Positions 7,322 to 13,687 of a stretch of 14,403 nucleotides of DNA are shown here, one piece after another; the first letter of the stretch is position 1; each line of letters starts with the position of its first letter. The position numbers were made by a program, and so were the translations under genes. This DNA is from JBKJZO01 sp046715235. Lineage in GTDB: Bacteria; Actinomycetota; Actinomycetes; BP-191. The stretch spans positions 1 through 14,403 of the forward strand of contig JBKJZO010000053.1 of the NCBI GenBank assembly GCA_046715235.1, read 5' to 3'. The notes under the pieces are model-generated. The model was not told where the DNA came from. It was given only the letters and a program-made list of their open reading frames with translations, and searched no databases.

Positions 7322-8014
7322 ATGGTGCGGATCGCGGTCGTCGCCGCGGTAGCGACTGAGCGTGACGCGATCGCCCGCGGCGCCGGCGTGAGCACGCCCG
7401 TGAAGGTCGGTCCCTATGCGGCCATGTGCGGGGTCGGCCCCGGCGGCGACCAGATCACCGTCGTCGCGGGTGGCGTTGGCCCAGCGGCCGCCGCGGCCGC
7501 TGCTATGGCCTGCGCGCTCGACGGCGCCGAAGTGCTGGTGTCCATGGGGGTCGGCGGTCTCTTCGGTCCGGCGTACCGCGCCGGAGTCTTCGTCGCTTAT
7601 CGGATGGTGGCGGCCGATCTCGGCGCGACGACGGCAACGGGCTTCGCCAGCCTCGAGACACTCGGCTTCGGCGCGGCCTCGTATGACGCCGACAAGCGAG
7701 GGCTCGCGCACGCCGTCGAGCGGATCTCCGCGGTCCTCCCGGTGGAGGTGGGCCCGATCCTGACCGTCTCGACAGCGACCGGCACCGAGGAGCGGGCCGC
7801 CGAGCTCGTGGCCGCGCACTCGGCCCTCGTCGAGGCGATGGAGGGGTACGCCGTGGCGCACGTCGGTGCGATCACCGGCTTGCCGGTGCTCGAGATCCGC
7901 AGCGCGAGCAACCGCGTCGGTGCGCGCGATACTCAGGCCTGGGACCTCAAGGGCGCGCTGGCCGATCTGGCGAAGGCGGCCGAAGCGCTGTTCGGCGGAC
8001 AATGGCCGGCGTGA
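7322..8014 (+). CDS. mqnB: Futalosine hydrolase MqnB, 230 aa
   Basis: It cleaves futalosine to hypoxanthine and dehypoxanthinyl futalosine (EC 3.2.2.26), an early cytoplasmic step in the futalosine route to menaquinone. The fold is that of the purine nucleoside phosphorylase/MTA-SAH nucleosidase family. The N-terminus is MVRIAVVAAVATERDAI, GGVGPAAAAAA (50-60) and SMGVGGLFG (74-82) form the glycine-rich base, and MEGYA (173-177) supplies the ribose-binding Met-Glu pair. SNRVGARD (196-203) is the C-terminal signature that carries the catalytic Asp in this family. I chose ATG 7322, 10 nt after the lipoprotein stop; GTG 7325 is a close alternative, and an in-frame ATG at 7256 would overlap the lipoprotein gene. 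No clear Shine-Dalgarno is present, suggesting coupling. It overlaps mqnD by 13 nt. Confidence 0.93.
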   Translation: MVRIAVVAAVATERDAIARGAGVSTPVKVGPYAAMCGVGPGGDQITVVAGGVGPAAAAAAAMACALDGAEVLVSMGVGGLFGPAYRAGVFVAYRMVAADLGATTATGFASLETLGFGAASYDADKRGLAHAVERISAVLPVEVGPILTVSTATGTEERAAELVAAHSALVEAMEGYAVAHVGAITGLPVLEIRSASNRVGARDTQAWDLKGALADLAKAAEALFGGQWPA

Positions 8015-8844
8015 GCGCGCTGACTCTCGGCTTCTCGCCCTGCCCCAACGACACGTTCATCTTCCACGCCCTCGTGCACGGGCTCATCGACGGTGCGCCG
8101 GCGGTCGACGTACGGTTCGCCGACATCGACGTGCTCAACCAACTCGCGGCGCAGGAGGCACTCGACATCGTCAAGGTGTCGTACGGCGCGCTGCCGTGGC
8201 TTCTCGACGACTACGCCCTGCTCGACTCCGGTGGTGCGCTCGGCCGCGGCTGCGGCCCGCTGGTGCTCACCGGGGGCCTGCGACCGGCTGCCGAACTCGA
8301 GGGAGCGCGGGTGGTCGTTCCCGGCGAACGTACGACGGCGTACCTGCTGCTGCGTCTGTGGTCGGCGGCCCAGTCGTTGCGGTTCGCCAGCGTCGACGTC
8401 CTGCCGTTCGAGCAGATCATGCCCGCTGTCCGTGACGGCCGGTACGACGCCGGGCTGGTCATCCACGAGTCGCGATTCACCTACCCGTCGTACGGACTGC
8501 ACGCGATCACAGACCTCGGCGAATGGTGGGAACAGACCACGGGGCTGCCGATCCCACTGGGCGCGATCCTCGCGCGCCGCAGCCTCGGCGAAGCCCGCAT
8601 CGCTTCGATCGACGCGGCGATCCGGGCCTCGGTGGAGTACGCGTGGGCCGATCCCGCGGCCAGCCGCGACTACGTCATGGCGCATTCACAGGAAATGGAT
8701 CCCGCTGTCGCCGACATGCACATCGCGCTCTACGTCAACGAGTTCACCCGCAGCCTCGGCGAGGAAGGACGCGCCGCCGTACAGGAACTGCTCGGGCGCG
8801 CAGCCGAAGCCGGCCTCACCCCCGCGCTGGCCTCCCTCACCTAG
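8002..8844 (+). CDS. mqnD: 1,4-dihydroxy-6-naphthoate synthase MqnD, 280 aa
   Basis: It converts cyclic dehypoxanthinyl futalosine to 1,4-dihydroxy-6-naphthoate, the ring precursor of menaquinone, in the cytoplasm. The fold resembles a periplasmic binding protein. Signatures are SPCPNDTFIF (12-21), RGCGPLVLTGG (82-92), ERTTAYLLLRLW (109-120), and GLVIHESRFTYPSYGL (151-166), whose His155 matches the proposed catalytic histidine. Length is normal for the family. ATG 8002 is the longest start. GTG 8011, which overlaps the mqnB stop as GTGA and gives MSALTLGFSPCP, is equally plausible and closer to the length of other MqnD N-termini. The pairing with mqnB, in a coupled arrangement, indicates a futalosine-pathway organism. 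The other mqn genes are not in the window. Confidence 0.94.
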   Translation: MAGVSALTLGFSPCPNDTFIFHALVHGLIDGAPAVDVRFADIDVLNQLAAQEALDIVKVSYGALPWLLDDYALLDSGGALGRGCGPLVLTGGLRPAAELEGARVVVPGERTTAYLLLRLWSAAQSLRFASVDVLPFEQIMPAVRDGRYDAGLVIHESRFTYPSYGLHAITDLGEWWEQTTGLPIPLGAILARRSLGEARIASIDAAIRASVEYAWADPAASRDYVMAHSQEMDPAVADMHIALYVNEFTRSLGEEGRAAVQELLGRAAEAGLTPALASLT

Positions 8845-8855
8845 CGCGGCGCGGG

Positions 8856-9242
8856 TTAGGCCTCGATGTCGCGGGCAACCGCGTGCACGACCTCGGCGAC
8901 CATCTTGGCCTTCTTGCGGTCGGGGTAGCGGCCACGGGCGAGGTCCTGCTGCACGATGTCGAGCATCTTGATCATGTCTTCGATCATCGCGTGGAGTTCT
9001 TCGGGCTCGCGGCGAGCGGCGGCAGACGCCAGCGAAGGCGGCTTGTCGAGCACCCGCACAGACAGGGCCTGGTCGCCGCGCCTGCCCTGCGCGATTCCAA
9101 ACTCGACCTTTTGACCGGCGGTCAACTCGTCGACCCCCGGCGGCAGAGCACTTTTGTGCACGTATACGTCGTCGCCGTCGTCGCGGGACAGAAAGCCGAA
9201 GCCCTTGTCGATGTCGAACCACTTGACCTTGCCGGTGGGCAC
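8856..9242 (-). CDS. Cold-shock-domain protein with C-terminal extension, 128 aa
   Basis: This is a single-stranded nucleic-acid-binding protein. Residues 2-66 form the cold-shock domain: GKVKWFD (4-10), RNP1 KGFGFLSR (13-20) and RNP2 DVYVHKSAL (25-33). Residues 67-128 extend past the ~67-aa classical Csp length, with an amphipathic helix-like stretch EELHAMIEDMIKMLDIVQQD (81-100) and a basic segment RYPDRKKAK. I recall a similar extension in actinobacterial CspB-type proteins. The start is GTG 9242, with GAGG at 7 nt before it on this strand. A much longer open frame upstream to 11138 runs antisense to the DUF3352 gene and is not part of the protein. The gene is convergent with mqnD, 11 nt apart, and divergent from the DUF3352 gene. 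Confidence 0.92.
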   Translation of the reverse strand: MPTGKVKWFDIDKGFGFLSRDDGDDVYVHKSALPPGVDELTAGQKVEFGIAQGRRGDQALSVRVLDKPPSLASAAARREPEELHAMIEDMIKMLDIVQQDLARGRYPDRKKAKMVAEVVHAVARDIEA

Positions 9243-9323
9243 GTTCGGACCTCGATCTGTCCAGCTCCGCGCAGCCGCGGGGCGATGTCGACGGATATGT
9301 CTAGGTGTGCAGGCTATGCGTCC

Positions 9324-9382
9324 GTAGACCAGCGGGGAAACCCGTAAGGAGGCTCTACTAGCGCGCTGGGAAGTAGTTAGAG
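9324..9382 (+). promoter_or_regulatory. Two overlapping alternative hairpins in the divergent region
   Basis: Hairpin 1: GTAGA (9324-9328) pairs with TCTAC (9354-9358) and encloses CGGG-GAAA-CCCG (9333-9344), a stem capped by a GNRA tetraloop. Hairpin 2: CTCTACTA (9353-9360) pairs with TAGTTAGAG (9374-9382) with one bulged base. Both use 9354-9358, so they exclude each other. No riboswitch family fits that I can identify. It lies 68-126 bases before the start at 9450. Whether it is transcribed is unknown, as a possible -10 element overlaps its end. Confidence 0.3.
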
Positions 9383-9383
9383 T
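9378..9383 (+). promoter_or_regulatory. Possible -10 element for the DUF3352 operon
   Basis: TAGAGT fits TAnnnT and would place the 5' end near 9390, about 60 nt before the start codon. No -35 hexamer is convincing at 16-19 bp spacing, so the call is weak. Confidence 0.25.
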
Positions 9384-9437
9384 ACGGAACGCTCGTCGGG
9401 GCGATCGCCCATGCAGCGATTTCACCAAGCCAACCAC

Positions 9438-9443
9438 GGAGGG
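9438..9443 (+). promoter_or_regulatory. Ribosome-binding site that sets the first DUF3352 start
   Basis: GGAGGG lies 6 nt before ATG 9450. It argues against the in-frame ATG at 9411, which would add 13 residues and has no site before it. Confidence 0.75.
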
Positions 9444-9449
9444 CCTTCC

Positions 9450-11213
9450 ATGTCCGACGAGTTCACCCCGCCGCCGGAGCCGACGGCCCCCGAAGCGCCG
9501 CAGTGGCAGACCTACGCACGTATGTACCCGGAGGGGGGCAGCGGGCAGTCCTCTGAGCAGCTCGACCCAGCTGCCGCTGATGAGAGTGGCGGCAGCGGGC
9601 AGACCTACGCGCAGCTTTACCCAGCCGCTGCGAGTGAGGGCGACACCAGCTGGCAGACCTACGCGCGGATGTACCCGGCCGCCGCAGGTGAGTCGCCGGC
9701 GTACGGCGCCCCGGCAAGTGCTGCGCCCGCGCAGCCTGAGCCTGCGCCAGGCGACGTGGTCTCGGCGGGCCCGCGGCCCAGCGGCAAGCGAGGACTCCTC
9801 GTCGGCGTTGGCGCGCTGGCACTCACGCTGCTCGCGGGCGGCGGCATCTACATCGCGAGCCAATCCGACAGCGAAGCGGGCGGCGACCCTGAGTCGGTCG
9901 TGCCTGCGACCGCCTTCGCCTTCGCCAAGATCGACCTCGACCCGGCCACCGACCAGAAGGTCGCGATCCACGAGTTCAGCAAGAAGTTCCCGAAGGGTCC
10001 GCAGACCACGAGCACCGACCCGATGGACGGATTGCTCACCGAGGTCTTCAAGGACGAGACCGGCAGGTGCACCTATGCGGCGGACATCAAGCCGTGGCTC
10101 GGCAAGCAGATTGCCGTCGCCGCGGTCGAGGGCGCCGGGGGCAAGACCGTGCCGCTCATTGCGATAGAGGTCACGGACGAGGCCGCAGCGAAGGCGGCAC
10201 TGACAAAGACGACGACGACGGGTGAGTGCGCGGGCGACGCCGACAGCGGCGACCTCAAGGGCTTCGCCGTCAAGGATGGCTACGGGCTGCTCAGCAACAC
10301 CCAGGCGGACGTCGACGCAGCGGTGAAGTCGGCCGGCGAGAGGACGCTGAGTGCCGCCGACAACTTCACCTCGGACATCGGCAAGCTCGACGGCAACCAG
10401 GTCGTCGTGATGTGGGCCGACCTCGGCCGCGCGTACTCCGCAATCGCGGCCGAGACGCCGCAGCTGGGCGCCCTTCCCCCCGCGCTCAGCCAGCAGATGA
10501 AGGGCCGAGTAGTCCTCGGCGTGCACATGGAGAACGACGTCGCCGAGTTCAGCGGCCGCACGTTGGGTGGTGATCTGTCCACGGTCACGACCGGGACAGC
10601 CGAAACCCTGAAGGGCCTGCCGGAGAAGACTGTGATGGCCCTCACCGCGGCGGGACTGCAAAAGCAACTCGAGACGCAACTCGACTCGTTGCGCGCATCC
10701 GGGATGCCGGTCGACGACATGCTCGCGCAGGCGGCGACGCAGTTCGGTGTCGACGTCCGCAAGGACCTGCTGCCGTTGTTCGGCAGTTCTACGACACTCG
10801 CGCTCGGCAATATCCCGACGAGTCCGCTCGACGTGAAGTTCGGCATGAAGAACCTCGTCGACGACCCCGCGGCCGCAGAGGCGACGGGCAAGAAGATCGC
10901 CGAGATCGCCAAGTCCGCAGGTATCCATCTGGATGCCGAGGTGGACGGCAGCACGCTCTACCTGGCGACGGGCGGCTACGCAGCCGAGCTCAGGGCCCCG
11001 GGCACTCTCGGCCAGACTCCGGCGTTCCAGAAGGCGATGGGCGAGCTTGGCGACGCGGTCACAGGCGCGTTCTACCTCGACATCTCGCAGATCGCCGCGC
11101 TGCGAGGCTCGGGCGCGGACGCGGATGACCTGGCACACTTGAGCGCGTTCGGCCTGTCCGGCGGCAAGGACGGCTCCGACGGCTACTTCCGGATGCGTCT
11201 CGTCGTGAAGTAG
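9450..11213 (+). CDS. DUF3352-type single-pass membrane protein with N-terminal QTYA repeats, 587 aa
   Basis: Function unknown. Residues 1-112 are hydrophilic, rich in Pro, Ala, Gly and Ser, and hold four copies of a short repeat with consensus QTYA(R/Q)(M/L)YPAAA starting at residues 20, 33, 51 and 69; the second copy is degenerate (QSSEQLDPAAA). One membrane helix follows (about 115-136, after KR), so the N-terminus is probably inside and residues 137-587 outside. The outer part begins PESVVPATAFAFAKIDLDP, typical of the DUF3352 family, and includes Cys207 and Cys260, a possible disulfide. It is paralogous to the next gene. The stop is duplicated: an 11-nt unit ending in the stop recurs 14 nt later. 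It likely heads an operon with the second DUF3352 gene (45-nt gap). A role at the cell envelope is inference. Confidence 0.85.
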   Translation: MSDEFTPPPEPTAPEAPQWQTYARMYPEGGSGQSSEQLDPAAADESGGSGQTYAQLYPAAASEGDTSWQTYARMYPAAAGESPAYGAPASAAPAQPEPAPGDVVSAGPRPSGKRGLLVGVGALALTLLAGGGIYIASQSDSEAGGDPESVVPATAFAFAKIDLDPATDQKVAIHEFSKKFPKGPQTTSTDPMDGLLTEVFKDETGRCTYAADIKPWLGKQIAVAAVEGAGGKTVPLIAIEVTDEAAAKAALTKTTTTGECAGDADSGDLKGFAVKDGYGLLSNTQADVDAAVKSAGERTLSAADNFTSDIGKLDGNQVVVMWADLGRAYSAIAAETPQLGALPPALSQQMKGRVVLGVHMENDVAEFSGRTLGGDLSTVTTGTAETLKGLPEKTVMALTAAGLQKQLETQLDSLRASGMPVDDMLAQAATQFGVDVRKDLLPLFGSSTTLALGNIPTSPLDVKFGMKNLVDDPAAAEATGKKIAEIAKSAGIHLDAEVDGSTLYLATGGYAAELRAPGTLGQTPAFQKAMGELGDAVTGAFYLDISQIAALRGSGADADDLAHLSAFGLSGGKDGSDGYFRMRLVVK

Positions 11214-11226
11214 CAGTCGTGAAGTA
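11202..11226 (+). repeat. Short tandem duplication across the stop codon
   Basis: GTCGTGAAGTA occurs at 11202-11212 and again at 11216-11226, with a 14-bp period, so the codons for the last residues and the stop are repeated just past the gene end. It looks like a small local duplication and has no clear role. Confidence 0.7.
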
Positions 11227-11258
11227 ACTACTGTCCCTGCTAACAGATCGGCTCACAC

Positions 11259-13106
11259 GTGGACGACGGCGGCGGACTCGACGGCGAAAACCTGGTGTTC
11301 GCGGGCGGTCCGCCGTCCGACGTTCTCACGGTAGGCGGAGGCAAGACGGGGCTCCGCCTGACCGGACGCATGATCGGCGCGCTCGCACTGGTCGTCGCAC
11401 TGATGGTCGGGGCCATCGTGGTTGCCACGGTGCGGTCCGGTGACACGGGAGAGGGGCCAGAGTCCGTCGTACCCGGCACGTCGTTCGCGTTCGCCAAGAT
11501 CGACCTCGATCCACCGGCCGATCAACGCGCGGCGCTCGGGGCGTTCGCGAAGAAGTTCCCCCTCGCCGAGTCCAATGATTTCGAGACGCTGCGCAGAAAC
11601 GCGATCAACGCGCTGCTCACCAACTGGAAGCTCGACTACGACAAGGACGTGAAACCGTGGCTCGGCCGGCGAGCCGCAGTTGCCGGTTTCCCTGACGCGG
11701 CAGGCAAATCGAAGGTCGTTTTCGTGTTGCAGACCGACGACCCCGACGCCGCCAAGGCCGCCTTGGCCAAGTTGCCCGACGCGCCCGCTGTCGACGCCCG
11801 GCGCGGCTACGTCCTCGTCGCGGAGGACAGCACGGTGCTCGCGGCGGCCCTGGCCGCAGCCGACAGAGCAGTGCTGAGTGACAACGAGGCCTTCAAGGCC
11901 GACACCGCCAAGCTCCAAGGGGATCCTGTCGTCGTCGGCTGGATAGACAACAAGGCTGCAGTCGCTGTGCTGCTTGCGGATTCGCCGCAGGATGGAGGTG
12001 GCGACCCCTACACAGACCAATTCCGCAAGAACGCGATCGGGCGCTCGGTCGTCGGCGTGCATGCGGCGACGAACTACGTCGAGATCACCGGCGTCACGAC
12101 GGGCGCGCCGGCCATGGCGGTCGGCCGACCTGAGCGCCTGGCGACGCTCCCCGACGACTCGATCGGGGCGGCGTACCTCCGCGAGCCGGGCCCGATCGTC
12201 AAGAACGGCTTCAGCGGGTTCGGCCTTGCCGGCCAGTACATCTTCGGCTTCCCCGGAATGCTCCTCTACGGCATCAGTAGCTTCGGATCCGAAAGCGAGA
12301 CCGTGACGGCCAGCGCCTCCGCGACGGCGTACCCGTGCCCCGTGCCCTCGATGCCCCCGGGTGCCAAGCCCGACTCCCTGGACGCCGGCTGGGCCGAGTA
12401 CTGCGAGATGCCGGCTGGCATAGCTACAGCGACGGCGGGCACGTCGTACGCGCCCTGCCCTGCCGAAGACGGCAAGTGCGTCTCGTACGGGCGGTCGGAG
12501 GCTCCGCTCCCATCCGCGGCGCCAATGCCTGCTCTCTCGCCCGCACCCTGCCCAGCCGGAGCCGAACACTGCATGGTGGCCGGGCAGTCATCGAAGGGCG
12601 AGGTGACGAACGAGTTCGCTCACGAGAGCGAGCCCGACATCTTCGGCCTGGTCCGGCCACTGGCCGATCAGCTGACCGGTGGCGCGACGCTCGTCCTCGG
12701 GTCGCTGCCCGCGCCGGGCGGTAAGCGCTCGCCGGACATGGCGCTCATCGGGCCGGTCGCCGACCCCGTCATCGCGAAGTCGGCCGCGCAGAAGGTCGCC
12801 GACGTGATGGCCGAAGAGTTCGAGGAGAAGCCGGCTGTCGGCGTACAGGACGGTGTGCTGACACTGGCGTCCGACGCGGCGTATGCGCAGGGCCTGACCG
12901 GCTCGCTCGGCAAGACCGCGCTGTTCACGACAGCGATGGGCGAACTCGGCGACAACGTGCACATCGCGGTCTTTGCCAACCTCGAACGCGTCCGTGACGC
13001 CGCGTCCGGGTATCCGAAGGAATGGCGTCCGGTCAGCGCTGTCGGTGCCTCGCTGGCACGCCACGGCGACGACAACGTGCTGCGCATTAGGGTCGTCGCC
13101 GGCTGA
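11259..13106 (+). CDS. Second DUF3352-type membrane protein with cysteine-rich insert, 615 aa
   Basis: Paralogue of the preceding gene. The start is GTG 11259 with no strong ribosome site, 45 nt after the previous stop. The cytoplasmic tail is short (about 37 residues) and lacks the QTYA repeats. One helix spans about 38-58. The outer part opens with PESVVPGTSFAFAKIDLDPPADQ (67-89), aligning with the paralogue, as do KPWLGR and AAKAAL further on. About residues 345-445 form an insertion absent from the first protein: Ala/Ser/Pro-rich with six cysteines (360, 382, 400, 407, 431, 438), including two C-x6-C units in the similar context APCPA. The two proteins realign at the GGATLVLGSLPAPGG stretch, and the C-terminus GELGDNVHIAVFANL also corresponds. 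Function unknown; an extracellular disulfide-bonded loop is likely. The stop overlaps the next start (TGATG). Confidence 0.82.
   Translation: MDDGGGLDGENLVFAGGPPSDVLTVGGGKTGLRLTGRMIGALALVVALMVGAIVVATVRSGDTGEGPESVVPGTSFAFAKIDLDPPADQRAALGAFAKKFPLAESNDFETLRRNAINALLTNWKLDYDKDVKPWLGRRAAVAGFPDAAGKSKVVFVLQTDDPDAAKAALAKLPDAPAVDARRGYVLVAEDSTVLAAALAAADRAVLSDNEAFKADTAKLQGDPVVVGWIDNKAAVAVLLADSPQDGGGDPYTDQFRKNAIGRSVVGVHAATNYVEITGVTTGAPAMAVGRPERLATLPDDSIGAAYLREPGPIVKNGFSGFGLAGQYIFGFPGMLLYGISSFGSESETVTASASATAYPCPVPSMPPGAKPDSLDAGWAEYCEMPAGIATATAGTSYAPCPAEDGKCVSYGRSEAPLPSAAPMPALSPAPCPAGAEHCMVAGQSSKGEVTNEFAHESEPDIFGLVRPLADQLTGGATLVLGSLPAPGGKRSPDMALIGPVADPVIAKSAAQKVADVMAEEFEEKPAVGVQDGVLTLASDAAYAQGLTGSLGKTALFTTAMGELGDNVHIAVFANLERVRDAASGYPKEWRPVSAVGASLARHGDDNVLRIRVVAG
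12336..12572 (+). other. Region encoding the six-cysteine insert
   Basis: The codons for Cys360 to Cys438 of the second DUF3352 protein span this segment. Three blocks share the pattern PCP...C: PCPV to YCEM, PCPAEDGKCVSYGRS, and PCPAGAEHCMVAGQS. The last two have the same C-x6-C spacing and a following small-residue, G and S, which suggests internal duplication. The rest of the protein has few cysteines. No known domain name fits. Confidence 0.55.
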
Positions 13107-13450
13107 TGACTCGTGGCTCGCACTCATCCCACGCCGGCAGGCGTGCGGCGGCCCATACACCCGGCCCGGCCACGACCCGGCGGTCGCGCAGTTCAGCCGG
13201 CCGCAGTAGGCGGCCGCGCATACCGCTTCATGTGCCGCACATCGGTAACGAGCCCGGAGATCGACTCATCGCGGTTGGCATCGGATGCTTCGTCCTCGGG
13301 CTGATCGCGATCGCCGTGATCTTCCTGCCCTTTGTTTTCAAGGGAAATCGCGAGTCGGGCCTGCTCTGGGGACTCGGATCGTTCCTCGCCGTGGTCGGCC
13401 TCGCGCTCGCCATGGCTGGCCTCTACCGGCAGATCAAGTCGCACGACTGA
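13106..13450 (+). CDS. Small two-helix membrane protein, 114 aa or 72 aa
   Basis: I recognise no named family. The ATG at 13106 shares its A with the stop of the DUF3352 gene (TGATG), which suggests coupling. Residues 1-42 are Arg/Ser/Ala-rich and low in complexity, unlike a folded domain. From residue 43 the sequence is HVPHIGNEPGDRLIAVGIGCFVL. It has two membrane helices (about 54-78 and 86-107) joined by a short basic loop, KGNRES, and ends RQIKSHD. A GTG at 13232 (residue 43) would start just before the conserved-looking part and give 72 residues, but no clear ribosome site precedes it. Position suggests cooperation with the DUF3352 proteins in the membrane. It meets the NIL gene tail to tail, with 5 nt between. 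Confidence 0.65.
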   Translation: MTRGSHSSHAGRRAAAHTPGPATTRRSRSSAGRSRRPRIPLHVPHIGNEPGDRLIAVGIGCFVLGLIAIAVIFLPFVFKGNRESGLLWGLGSFLAVVGLALAMAGLYRQIKSHD

Positions 13451-13455
13451 GCCGG

Positions 13456-13686
13456 TCAGGCGTCGGTGAGCTCCGCGACGCGCAGACCGCGTTCGATCAG
13501 CCAGGCCTTGGCTGCCGCGATCTGCTCGTCAGTCCCTTCCACGTCGACGATGACCCACCCGAGGTGGTCGCGTACGTCGGCCCGCTTGATGTTGGTGACG
13601 AGCCCGAAGTCGGAGCCGAGCGCCCAGACGATCGGCTCCGCGACGGTCTCCTCGGAGTAGGTGAGGTGCCAGCGCGCTCGAGCCAT
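13456..13686 (-). CDS. NIL-domain protein, 76 aa
   Basis: The whole protein is one NIL domain (the small domain also found at the C-terminus of MetN methionine transport ATPases and in some ferredoxin-associated sulfur proteins). Seen features: RWHLTYSEETVAEPIVWAL with the start of the strand-helix pattern, SDFGLVTNIKRADVRDH, and GWVIVDVEGTDEQIAAAKAWLIERGLRVAEL. This is the usual ferredoxin-like fold order. The start ATG at 13686 follows the LarE stop by 1 nt (TGACATG), so the two are surely co-transcribed. No Cys is present, so it does not itself carry an iron-sulfur cluster. By family, ligand binding (methionine in MetN) or an accessory role in sulfur chemistry is possible; here the LarE neighbour favours sulfur metabolism, as inference. 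Confidence 0.85.
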   Translation of the reverse strand: MARARWHLTYSEETVAEPIVWALGSDFGLVTNIKRADVRDHLGWVIVDVEGTDEQIAAAKAWLIERGLRVAELTDA

Positions 13687-13687
13687 G

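Noticed and set aside
7241..8002. 253-codon minus-strand frame antisense to mqnB
   Set aside because: mqnB has diagnostic MEGYA and SNRVGARD motifs on the plus strand; the opposite frame shows no domain.
8845..8855. Intrinsic terminator between mqnD and the cold-shock gene
   Set aside because: Only 11 nt separate the convergent stops and there is no GC stem with a T run.
9324..9358. Known riboswitch such as the cyclic-di-AMP (ydaO) type
   Set aside because: The GGGGAAACCCG and GGAGGC segments looked suggestive, but I cannot fit the two-fold symmetric core or the long conserved stems of that class.
9243..11138. Open frame of ~630 codons on the minus strand, in frame with the cold-shock protein and antisense to the first DUF3352 gene
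   Set aside because: It is Arg/Val/Gly-rich, has no domain, and mirrors a well-supported gene on the other strand. GC-rich third positions often remove stops from the opposite strand. The cold-shock domain begins only at GTG 9242, with its own ribosome site.
11253..12569. 438-codon minus-strand frame antisense to the second DUF3352 gene
   Set aside because: Same shadow pattern; no domain and no ribosome site.
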